Shown here piece after piece: positions 32,080 to 42,475 of a stretch of 64,000 nt of DNA. The position numbers and the translations under genes were made by a program. The DNA lies in contig OZ038386.1 of assembly GCA_964036045.1 (NCBI GenBank), forward strand, positions 16,938,329 through 17,002,328. Direction: 5' to 3'. Under the pieces are notes generated by a model. That model did not search any database, was not told the origin of the DNA, and worked only from the letters and a program-made list of their open reading frames with translations. Positions within the stretch are counted from its first letter, which is position 1. Each line of letters opens with the position of its first letter. The stretch is from Eutreptiella sp. 'Long Island Sound 2002'. Its lineage: Eukaryota > Euglenozoa > Euglenophyceae > Eutreptiales > Eutreptiaceae.

Positions 32080-35000
32080 CTCTGTGCGTGGTGTTGTGTG
32101 TACGGTGTCCTGGGCCTCCTGGCTCCTGTTCACCGGTGTGTACGCTCTGTGTGTGGTGTTGCGTGTACGGCGTCCTGGGCCTCCTGGCTCCTGTTCACCG
32201 GTGTGCGCGCTCTGTGTGTGGATTTGTGTGTACGGTGTCCTGGGCCTCCTGGCTCCTGTTCACCAGTGTGCACGCTCTGTGTGTGGTGTTGCGTGTACGG
32301 CGTCCTGGGCCTCCTGGCTCCTGTTCACCGGTGTGCACGCTCTGTGTGTGGTGGTGCGCGTACGGTGTCCTGGGCCTCCTGGCTCCTGTTCACCAGTGTG
32401 CACGCTCTGTGTGTCGTGTTGCGTGTACGGCGTCCTGGGCCTCCTGGCTCCTGTTCACCGGTGTGCATGCTCTGTGTGTGGTGTTGCGTGTACGGTGTCC
32501 TGGGCCTCCTGGCTCCTGTTCACCGGTGTGCAGGCTCTGTGTGTGGTGTCGCGTGTACGGCGTTCTGGGCCTCCTGGCTCCTGTTCACCGGTGTGCATGC
32601 TCTGTGTGTGGTGTTGCGTGTACGGTGTCCTGGGCCTCCTGGCTCCTGTTCACCGGTGTGCACGCTGTGTGTGTGGTGTTGCGTGTACGGCGTCCTGGGC
32701 TTCCTGGCTCCTGTTCACCGGTGTGCACACTCTGTGTGTGGTGTTGCGCGTACGGTGTCCTGGGCCTCCTGGCTCCTGTTCACCGGTGTGCACGCTCTGT
32801 GTGTGGTGTTGCGTGTACGGCGTCCTGGACCTCCTGGCTCCTGTTCACCGGTGTGCACGCTCTGTGTGTGGTGTTGCGCGTACGGTGTCCTGGGCCTCCT
32901 GGCTCCTGTTCACCGGTGTGCACGCTCTGTGTGTGGTGTTGCGTGTACGGCGTCCTGGGCCTCCTGGCTCCTGTTCACCGGTGTGCAGGCTCTGTGTGTG
33001 GTGTTGCGCGTACGGTGTCCTGGGCCTCCTGGCTCCTGTTCACCGGTGTGCACGCTCTGTGTGTGGTGTTGCGTGTACGGCGTCCTGGGCCTCCTCGCTC
33101 CTGTTCGCCGGTGTGCACGCTCTGTGTGTGGTGTTGTGTGTACGGTGTCCTGGGCCTCCTGGCTCCTGTTCACCGGTGTGCACGCTCTGTGTGTGCTGTT
33201 GCGTGTACGGCGTCCTGGGCCTCCTGGCTCCTGTTCGCCGGTGTGCACGCTCTGTGTGTGGTGTTGTGTGTACGGTGTCCTGGGCCTCCTGGCTCCTGTT
33301 CACCGGTGTGCACGTTCTGTGTGTGGTGTTGCGTGTACGGTGTCCTGGGCCTCCTGGCTCCTGTTCACCGGTGTGCACGCTCTGTGTGTGGTGTTGCGTG
33401 TACGGTGTCCTGGGCCTCCTGGCTCCTGTTCACCGGTGTGCACGCTCTGTGTGTGGTGTTGCGTGTACGGCGTCCTGGGCCTCCTGGCTCCTGGTCACCG
33501 GTGTGCACGCTCTGTGTGTGGTGTTGCGCGTACGGTGTCCTGGGCCTCCTGGCTCCTGTTCACCGGTGTGCACGCTCGGAGCGTGGTGTTGCGTGTGCGG
33601 TGTCCTGGGCCTCCTGGCTCCTGTTCGCCGGTGTGCACGCTCTGTGTGTGGTGTTGTGTGTACGGTGTCCTGGGCCTCCTGGCTCCTGTTCACCGGTGTG
33701 CACGCTCTGTGTGTGGTGTTGTGTGTACGGTGTCCTGGGCCTCCTGGCTCCTGTTCACCGGTGTGCACGCTCTGTGTGTGGTGTTGCGTGTACGGTGTCC
33801 TGGGCCTCCTGGCTCCTGTTCACCGGTGTGCATGCTCTGTGTGTGGTGTTGCGTGTACGGTGTCCTGGGCCTCCTGGCTCCAGTTCACCGGTGTGCACGC
33901 TCTGTGTGTGGTGTTGTGTGTACGGTGTCCTGGGCCTCCTGGCTCCTGTTCACCGGTGTGCACGCTCTGTGTGTGGTGTTGCGTGTACGGCGTCCTGGGC
34001 CTCCTGGCTTCTGTTCACCGGTGTGCACACTCTGTGTGTGGTGTTGCGTGTACGGCGTCCTGGGCCTCCTGGCTTCTGTTCACCGGTGTGCACGCTCGGT
34101 GCGTGGTGTTGCGTGTGCGGTGTCCTGGGCCTCCTGGCTCCTGTTCACCGGTGTGTACGCTCTGTGTGTGGTGTTGCGTGTACGGTGTCCTGGGCCTCCT
34201 GGCTCCTGCTCACCGGTGTGCACGCTCTGTGTGTGGTGTTGCGTGTACGGTGTCCTGGGCCTCCTGGCTCCTGTTCACCGGTGTGCACGCTGTGTGTGTG
34301 GTGTTGCGTGTACGGCGTCCTGGGCCTCCTGGCTCCTGTTCACCGGTGTGCACGCTCTGTGTGTGGTGTTGCGTGTACGGTGTCCTGGGCCTCCTGGCTC
34401 CTGTTCACCGGCGTGCACGCTCTGTGTGTGTTGTTGCGTGTACGGTGTCCTGGGCCTCCTGGCTCCTGTTCACCGGTGTGCACGCTCTGTGTGTGGTGTT
34501 GCGTGTACGGTGTCCTGGGCCTCCTGGCTCCTGTTCACCGGTGTGCACGCTCTGTGTGTGGTGTTGTGTGTACGGTGTCCTGGGCCTCCTGGCTCCAGTT
34601 CACCGGTGTGCACGCTCTGTGTGTGGTGTTGTGTGTACGGTGTCCTGGGCCTCCGGGCTCCTGTTCACCGGTGTGCACGCTCTGTGTGTGGTGTTGCGTG
34701 TACGGCGTCCTGGGCCTCCTGGCTTCTGTTCACCGGTGTGCACGCTCGGTGCGTGGTGTTGCGTGTGCGGTGTCCTGGGCCTCCGGGCTCCTGTTCACCG
34801 GTGTGTACGCTCTGTGTGTGGTGTTGCGTGTACGGTGTCCTGGGCCTCCTGGCTCCTGTTCACCGGTGTGCACGCTCTGTGTGTGGTGTTGCGTGTACGG
34901 TGTCCTGGGCCTCCTGGCTCCTGTTCACCGGTGTGCACGCTCTGTGTGTGGTGTTGCGTGTACGGCGTCCTGGGCCTCCTGGCTCCTGTTCGCCGGTGTG

Positions 35001-35965
35001 CACGCTCTGTGTGTGGTGTTGCGTGTACGGTGTCCTGGGCCTCCTGGCTCCTGTTCACCGGCGTGCACGCTCTGTGTGTGGTGTTGCGTGTACGGCGTCC
35101 TGGGCCTCCTGGCTCCTGTTCACCGGTGTGCACGCTCTGTGTGTGGTGTTGTGTGCACGGTGTCCTGGGCCTCCTGGCTCCTGTTCACCGGTGTGTACGC
35201 TCTGTGTGTGGTGTTGCGTGTACAGTGTCCTGGGCCTCCTGGCTCCTGTTCACCGGTGTGCATGCTCTGTGTGTGGTGTTGCGTGTACGGTGTCCTGGGC
35301 CCCCTGGCTCCTGTTCACCGGTGCGCACGCTCTGTGTGTGGTGTTGTGTGCACGGTGTCCTGGGCCTCCTGGCTCCTGTTCACCTGTGTGCCTGCTCCGG
35401 TGTGTTGTGTCGTGTGTACGGCGTTCTGGGCCCCTTGGCTCTGGTTCACCGGTGTGCACGCTTTGTGTGCGGTGTTGTGTGTGCGGTGTCCTGGGCCTCT
35501 TGGCTCCTGTTCTCCGGTGCGCGTGCTCGTTGTGTTGTGTCGTTTGTGCCGTGTTCTGGGCTTCTTGGCTCCTGTCCTCCGGCGTGTCCGCTCTGTGTGC
35601 GGTGTCGTGTGTGTGGTCTCCTGGGCCTTTTGGCCCTTTTGTGCTGGTGTGCTTGCGTGGCGTGTGTTGTGTTGTGTGTCTGGTGTCCTGGAACACTTGG
35701 TGTGTGTTCTCCGGTGTTGCGGTGTGTTGCGGTGTGCGTGGTGTCCGGTGTGCGGTGCTGCGTGCGCGGTTTCCTGGGCCTCCCGGCCCCTGTTCACCGG
35801 TGCGCACGCCCGTTTTGTGGTGTTGTGTGGGCGGTGTCCTGGGCCGCTTGGCTCCGGTTCCCCGGTGTGCTTGTGCGGTGTGTTGTGTGGTGTGTGCGGT
35901 GTCCTGGGCCACGTGGCTCCTGTTCACCGGTGTGCGTGCTCGGTGTGTTGCGTGTTGTGTGCGGT
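32080..35965 (+). repeat. 65-bp satellite, array C (about 60 units)
   Basis: The largest array. Adjacent units often alternate between TACGGTGTCC and TACGGCGTCC, giving a 130-bp dimer. A variant block with CACGCTCGGTGCGTGG occurs at about 34091 and 34741, ten units apart, and a related one at 33571. Units beyond about 35360 are progressively diverged. Plus frames of 1602, 1458 and 1397 codons overlap here in all three phases; they arise from the A-poor, 65-bp unit and I do not call them genes. Confidence 0.97.
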
Positions 35966-36102
35966 GTGGCTGTGGGCGCGGCTCGCGTGCGCCATACCGT
36001 TGGAGCGACGTTGCGGACTCTTTGTTTTTGTTTACACATGGCTAGACACCGTGGGGAACGCCGCAGCGAACTCGCCACTGGCATCCCGGCCACCACGGCT
36101 TC

Positions 36103-36601
36103 CGGCTTCCTATGGTGTCTTACTTATTCTTCCCGTCCTGGACTCCTTGGTTTTGGCGACGCCCAAGAGTAAGCGTGTCTTAATGCATGCATGGCGGTGT
36201 ATGCTATTTACTCGTTGGTTTGTGGACTCTTTGCATTTTGCGACGCCCAAGAGTAGGCGTGTTTGCTTAATGCATTCATGACATGCTACTCATTCTGTAT
36301 GTCATGGACTCTTTGTGTTGTGCGCCGCCCAAGAGTAAGCGTGTCTTAATGCTTGCATGGCGGCATATGTTACTTAATCGTTGGTTTGCGTACTCTTTGT
36401 ATTTTGCGAAGCCCAAGAGTAGGCGTGTTTGTTTAATGCATTCATGACATGCTACTTATTCTTTATGTCTTGGAATCTTTGTTTTTTGCGACGCCCAAGA
36501 GTAAGCGTGTCTTAATGCATGTAGGGCGGCATATGCTACTCAGTCTTTGTTTTGTGGACTCTTTGTTTTTTGCGACGCCCAAGAGTAAGCGTGTCTTAAT
36601 A
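36103..36601 (+). repeat. 84/82-bp alternating tandem repeat, six units
   Basis: The shared core GCCCAAGAGTARGCGTGT starts at 36161, 36245, 36327, 36411, 36493 and 36577, so spacing alternates 84, 82, 84, 82, 84. The core can form a small stem (ACGC with GCGT around CCAAGAGTAA). AT-richer than the neighbouring satellite. Confidence 0.93.
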
Positions 36602-37168
36602 GGCACAAAGGTGGGTGGGGAGGTACATGGAGAAGGACAAAGGAAGAGAAAGAGTGCGAGACGGAGGGCGTGGCGTGTTAGTAATCTATTTTTTGGTTTT
36701 TACGCGCGGCTCGCGAAGCGCTTTTCTTTACCTATACGGCGTGTTAGAGGGCGAGAGGCACGGTGTTATACTCCTAAGCTCGGTACGGTGCTTACGGCGT
36801 TAACTATTCACCTAATCAAGCCCGAAAATTTTTCGGTCGCGTTTTAACGGTGGCGTTGTTGTTGTTTGTGTGTGTTTTGTTTTGGGGCGCGCACAAGTCT
36901 CTAGCGCCTAGGGCACGCACTTTGCTAGGTGGTTTGGGGCCAGCAACACTCAGCTTCTTCGCCGTCGCGACTCTATCGTTCTTCTGTTTTTGTGAGTGTC
37001 CTAAATTTTGCGACCTCGCCAAACAGCGGCGTAAAACTTTTGGGGGGGTTTCTGAGGTCAGAAAAGAGGATTTTTTGCTTTATTTTTTCTGGCTGTGCGT
37101 CTTTTTCTTGGTTTTTATTTTTTCTTCTGCTGCGAGCGCGCGTCGCAAAATCTCCCAGCGCATTTCGG
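36602..37168. other. No gene recognised
   Basis: Mixed sequence between the tandem repeat and the Ser/Pro region. The frame used by copy 2 of the Ser/Pro ORF begins at 37095 with a hydrophobic stretch (LFLGFYFFFCC) that could be read as a signal or membrane segment but is not present in copy 1. Confidence 0.4.
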
Positions 37169-40100
37169 GGAGAGCAATGCCATTTTTTTGCCTTCCTCAC
37201 TTTCACAGGACTCGTTTGTCTCGGGAGCTCCTTCGCCAGTGAGTTCCTTACCATCTTTGAGATTTTCAAGTTTTTCTTTGCCTTCGTCATGTGCATCTTG
37301 CTCGGGGATCTCGTCGGCGATGCTCTCTTCACGGACGCGCTGCGATCATGCTCACGATCAACATGGTATGGCGCCTTTGGCGCCGTCATCGCCATCTTCA
37401 CCAAGTCCTTTACCGTTGCCGAGTTCTCACTTGTCCCCGCCGCCATCGCTGGTGCGACCGTCGTTGAGTCCTTCGACATTGTGTCCATTGCCATCGACAC
37501 ATTCGCCATCTTCAAGAATTTTGGGTTCCCCACCGCCCTTCAAGACGCCGACGCCGTGTGCCCCTTTGTCGCGGGCGCCACATCCCGGGAGTTCATCGCC
37601 ATCGACTTTGTCTTCGTCGCCAAGTGCTGCGGCGCCATCGCGGGCGCTGCCTTCTTCGAGCTCCTCGCCGTCCTTGGGGACGCTGCAGCCGTGCGCCTCC
37701 TTCTCCCGGGGTTCGCCATCGTCGAGTGCATTTTCACCGTCGTCCTCGCGTACCTCTTTGTCGACGCCACGTTCTTCGACAACATCAACATCATCACCTT
37801 GTGAGGCCCGCGCTGCGGGCCCATTGACGCCGTCCTCGCCTCGACCCCTGCGGGATTCCACTTGTTTGCCATGTTCGCTGCCGCCTTTGTCATCATCGCC
37901 GGTGCCGTGCCTGGGGGCGCCGGCAGCGGATGCCTCCTCGCCATCGAGCTCTTTGTCGACGTTGCCGCCTTTGGCGTCATTGGCGGCTCGCAAACATTCC
38001 AGTCCTGCCTCTCCTTCCCCCACCGACGGTGTTTCCATGGTGAACGCGGACCAACGCGGTCAGTACAACACCGCCTCAACATTTCAACACGTGATGACTT
38101 GTGGTAACTCTAATGCGGACCAATGCGCTCGGTCCACTCATGTGTTTGTTGAGGATAGCAGCCTTTTACAGGCTGCCCAACGTTTCAGTGACAGCGTGGG
38201 CCAATGCGGCCAGTACCACTCAGCAGTTGGTCAGCCTGCCTGTGTGTTATGCAAGGCTGCCGCCCAACACCCGGTCTGATTTACGTAGTGTGGAGGCAAT
38301 TAGTGTGGAGGCGCTGCCCAGGGGCCAATCTGTTTATGAGACATCTGCTATCCCTCGGGTCACATCTGGACTGCCGCATGGCGCTGTTTTAGATGCTTGG
38401 TTAGATTCTGTAACGAAACAGCCACACGTGTCCATGCAGCAGAGTATTGCTGTTGCTGGTGTAGAGGAAAGGGACGTTTGCGGCACCCGGCAGCCCGAGG
38501 CCTCCGGTCCTGTGACAGCGCTGCCAGGCGCCTCCAACATTTTGCCTGCATGCGTCAGAAGTGCTGTTACTGTAATATGGCCTGTGACAGCGCTGCCAGA
38601 CCCCTCCGCAATTCAAGGCTTGCCTGCATGCGTCGAAAGTGCTGTCCCTGTAATACAGCCTGCGACAAGTTTGCCCACAAGTTTACAATTGCCTGAACAT
38701 GACAAGATTGCTGTTGCGAAGGAACGTCCCAGCGCCATTGAGACAGCGCAGCCCAGCGTCTGTCGGGACCAGTTTGGTGACCATGTGGACACGGCCGCCC
38801 TGGATCCGTTGTCACATTAGGCCCAGCGTCCCGAGCCTTCACACTGTGTTACACGTGGTGCTTTGGACGCGGCCGCCCTTGATCCGTTATCAAATTGGGC
38901 CCAGCGTCCCGAGCCTTCGCCCTGCGTTACACGTGGTACTGTGGACGCGGCCGTCCCTGATTTGTTGTCAAGTTGGGCCGAGCGTCCCGTGCCGCCTGTC
39001 GCGTGTGGTCTCCTGTCAGTAAGTAGGAGTTCTGTTGCACAGGTCGTAGGACACGCGCCACAGCACTCACAAAACACCAGTTTTTCCTGCTCAGGTGTCG
39101 CCTCCGGCGACTTTTATGCTTTGGACCCCGAAGGTAGGCAGATCATTGATACAGCAACTTCAGCGGGCGCACTTGGATATTTGACTGCCCTGCCCCCGAG
39201 CAGTGGTTTGCCGCTATCCAGTGCTTCCGGTGTCAATGCCATCCCATCTTCTCTGAATCTCAGCCACTCGGCTGGTCCGTCATTAGTGGGGGGCGTGGGC
39301 ATGTCTCAGTCAGGCGTTGCGTCGCCAGTCCTGTCGGGTGCCCCAGATCTGCTGGGGACCCCCCCCCCTGGCCTGACGTATCAGGCTGGTTCTCAGGGTT
39401 CTGTTGGTACTCCCTCCTATGCTCACGCCCCCGGGGTACATCAGCCCCATTCTCTTCCACAGGGTCCTGTGGGACCCAGCTTCGCTTATCGGCCCATGCA
39501 GGTGTCGTTTGCGCCCCCTCTGTAGGGGCTGTTTCTGTTTCCCATCCCACCGCTGGTGGACCTGTATCTGTTTTGCATAATTCTGCTTCTCTGTCTACGT
39601 CTGCAAGTATGTCTCCCTCCCCAGTACAGGGTAAACGTTCATTCCATTTTTCTGATTCTAATTTCGCTGCTATACCATTGGTCGACTCCACCGCTGCCGC
39701 CGATATGCAATGTCCTGAAATGGCCTCCAAAACATACAACATGCCGGGGCTGCATGAAATCACACGTGACATGCATACGAGCGGGTTGTCGGTTGTGGAG
39801 GTAGATGTCCATAGTTCCCCTGGGGGTAGCACGCACCACTCTGCCCCCTCATCAACACTTGTGGCAACCGTCCTGGGAACCACGGGTTCAATAACTATTC
39901 CCACTCCCCGCAAAGCAAATTTTTTTTCAGGGCCGTATACATTTACTGTCCGTTCCCCACAAGCGCTGGTAGGAATGGTGCCCCCCAATGGTCCACACCC
40001 TGAGGTTATCCAAGACGTTCACATGGACAGCCTGGATGACCATTTCGCATCCCGCCAACTAAATTCTTCGCCTAAAGTCCAAGTGGATAGCTTGGACGGC

Positions 40101-40688
40101 CCCATGGCCCGAGATCCCTCCTCAGGACACCCCCGTATACCCATTGCCTCAATGGATCGTAGTGACCCCGTACCGTGCCTGGCCACACCCGGTGTTTTCT
40201 GTCGGCGTGTGCTCCAAAGCTCACCACAGCCCGAGATAGCCTCCCTGGACGGTATGAGCCCGCGTGTTTTGATAGCGAGCACGGATACTGATGGTTCTGA
40301 TGTCATGCCAAGGTGTATGGGCACCCACCATCCGCCTTCGCAGCATGTTGCATTTTCTCCAATGAGTGAGGATGAAAGGCCTTCGAGTATGACGTATGAT
40401 TTTACGCGCCACGCAAAACGATGCGCCGCGCGCAAGTTTCTGACCAGTTTTTTGGGATTTCGCCAACTATGTCACGATTCCAGCAGAAGCGATCAGCCAC
40501 AGCACCTTTTTTTATTCCGTAGAATGTCCCTCTCCCGTAAAATTGTTGTTCAGATATCCAGATGTGAACTTTTCAAACGACCTTCACGTCACTTCTGCCC
40601 CTGGAGGCTTCCCAGCGACCTGGGTGCCTCAGACTCTTTTCGTCGTCCATCAGTGCACCAAACCATGTTCCCTTGCTTTGAGATCTAG
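37095..40688 (+). pseudogene. Large gag-like polyprotein region, 5' part (copy 2 of Ser/Pro region)
   Basis: Open plus-strand reading with two frame changes and one stop. Part 1 (37095-38279) is Ser/Pro-rich and duplicates copy 1 at 22.1-23.2 kb. Part 2 (38101-39525, one frame) has GPVTALPG repeats, then three 25-residue repeats (LDPLSNWAQRPEPSPCVTRG type), the first of which carries TAG where the others have TGG. Part 3 (39573-40688) includes VDSLDGPMARDP, IPIASMDRSDP and EIASLDGMSPRVLIAS. The same IASMD/ASLDG phrases return at 42.7-43.3 kb, so 40.7-42.4 kb looks like an interruption. No known domain; its place upstream of a gag core suggests an extended gag or leader polyprotein. Confidence 0.5.
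38784..38999 (+). repeat. 75-bp (25-codon) in-frame repeat, three units
   Basis: Units contain ACGCGGCCGCCCT(T/G)GAT and GCCCAGCGTCCCGAGCC. Spacing is about 75 bp, keeping frame. Unit 1 has CATTAG where the others have AATTGG or AGTTGG, creating the nonsense codon in the surrounding ORF. Confidence 0.85.
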
Positions 40689-40739
40689 CCTCCCCTCAGG
40701 CTGCAGCCCACTACAAGTGCAGTTCTGGACCTCCCAGGT

Positions 40740-41760
40740 ATAAAAAGGTCGAGGTTCGGCCCAAAACCACGCCGAAAAGGTCATCTTGTGTGATTTCGAG
40801 GGTTGTGGCCTCCTGGGAGGCTCGAGGCTGTTACAATGCACCGTAATTTGTTCTACGGAGCTGTTTTACAAAAGGTCTGAGGCTCCCAGGGCACAAAAAC
40901 GCGGCGCACTTGCAACTCTGAAGCAGAGAAGGGCACTTTTTCTACCTTTTTACACCAAAAAGTTCCAGATGTGTGACTTTGCTGGGTTGTGGGCACCTGG
41001 GAGACTCAGAGCTTAAAGAATGCACAGTCATTTACTGTACGGAGCCACCTTACAAAGGTGCTGAGGCTCCCAGGTCTCAAGAAGTTGTTGGACTTGCAAC
41101 TCTGAAGCAGAAAAATTCTCTTTTTCTACTTTGTTGCAAAGAAAAGGTCCAGGTGTGTGATCTTGCTGGGTTGTGGGCACCTGGGAGACTCAGAGTTTAA
41201 AGAATGCACAGTCATTTACTGTAACGAGGCACCTTACAAAACTGGTGAGGCTCCCAGGTCTCAAAAAGTTGTTGGACTTGCTACTCTGAACCAGAAAGAG
41301 GCACTTTTTCTACTTGTTTGCAAAAACAAGGTCCAGGTGTGTGACTTTGCTGGGTTGTGGGCACCTGGGAGACTCAGAGCGTAAAGACTGCACTGCCATT
41401 TATTGTACGGAGTCACCTTCCAAAAGTGCGGAGGCTCCCAGGTCTCAATAAGGTTGTTGGACTTGCAACTCTGAAGCAGAAAAAGGCACTTTTTCTATTT
41501 CTTTTGCAAAAGAAAGGTCCAGATGTGCGACTTTGCTGGGTTGTGGGCACCTGGGAGACTCAGAGTTTAAAGAATGCACGGCCATTTATTGTACGGAGTC
41601 ACCTTACAAAAGTGCTGAGGCTCCCAGGTCTCAAGAAGTTGTTGGACTTGCAACTCTGAAGCAGAAAAAGGCACTTTTCTTATTTGCTTTGCAAAACAAG
41701 GGTCCAGGTGTGTGACTTTGCTGGGTTGTGGGCACCTGGGAGTTTGTGCATTGAGAACCA
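40740..41760 (+). repeat. 184/185-bp satellite, about five units
   Basis: GACTTTGCTGGGTTGTGGGC or close variants recur at 40975, 41159, 41343, 41528 and 41713, so the unit is 184-185 bp. A more diverged first unit starts near 40785 (GATTTCGAGGGTTGTGGCC). Each unit also contains GGCTCCCAGG and ACTTGCAACTCTGAAGCAGA. The array separates two ORF parts that share IASMD/ASLDG repeats. Confidence 0.95.
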
Positions 41761-41817
41761 ATTTTCTCAGGAAGACAAGTGACAAAAAATGCAAAAACAA
41801 AATCCAGTCCGTCAACA

Positions 41818-41885
41818 CTGGAGTTTGAACCCACGCCAGATTTTTTGTGACCAGGCAGATACCACTGGACCACCACTTTGCACTG
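41818..41885 (-). other. tRNA-like sequence on minus strand (SINE-head type)
   Basis: On the minus strand TGGTCCAGTGG (41872-41862) fits the pol III A box and GGTTCAAACTC (41831-41821) the B box, 30 bases apart. The T-stem pairs over four bases (TGGG with TCCA). The anticodon region (GGTCACAAAAAATC) does not form a seven-base loop. It is therefore probably a tRNA-derived repeat. Confidence 0.4.
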
Positions 41886-42475
41886 CCATATCAATGCTCA
41901 GGGACCATGTAGGGACCGAGGGACGAAAATGGTTTTCAAAAATTGAGCGATATTTTACGTTTACACATGACTGCAATTATTGACCAACCATAAGGAAGGT
42001 GTGATAGGGGTCTGGGACTGAGATCCAGGGCACTGGGAGCCTGTTTTACTGCAAAATTGGTCCGCCAATTTGTTGGGGTGTCTTCGCCGATTTGGGGGGG
42101 GGGGGGGTTGCACATCACGTTTGGCAACATGGATTGATTCGTAGGGTGGCTGTTGCCCACCAAATGCCAGGGCTATTTCTGCAGGATTGATCTGGGATAA
42201 GGAGGACACGGCTACGTTTCTTTTCATAGTGTTGTGGGTCAGTTTTTTGCAAGAAGAAAATTGAGATTTCCTCGTGACATCTTTAAAAAACGTTACTCAT
42301 TCTGATATGCTTGGCAAAAGGGCAGAAGGGTTTCATTTCATATAATTTAGGTTGACAACAATGACACAATTTGATTTTTTTGCATTTTAGGTCAAAATTA
42401 TTGTTCAAAAAAGCTTTTTTCCAGAAGAAAAATTGTCAAAAAACTTTTTTGAATTTTTTTTCCCTTTTTCTTCCG
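41886..42475. other. No gene seen; AT-rich with G run
   Basis: A G run lies at about 42096-42108; the rest is AT-rich, with several T and A runs just before the next ORF. This stretch could be part of the sequence inserted between the two polyprotein parts. Confidence 0.4.

Noticed and set aside
24183-35965. CRISPR array
   Set aside because: Units are contiguous with no unique spacers, the repeat is 65 bp, and the genome is eukaryotic.
31237-36281. Three overlapping giant plus-strand ORFs (1602, 1458, 1397 codons)
   Set aside because: They are translations of the 65-bp satellite in all three phases. The A-poor unit cannot make a stop; there is no independent coding evidence.
41818-41885. 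Genuine tRNA gene
   Set aside because: The boxes are good but the anticodon arm does not form a seven-base loop; kept only as tRNA-like.
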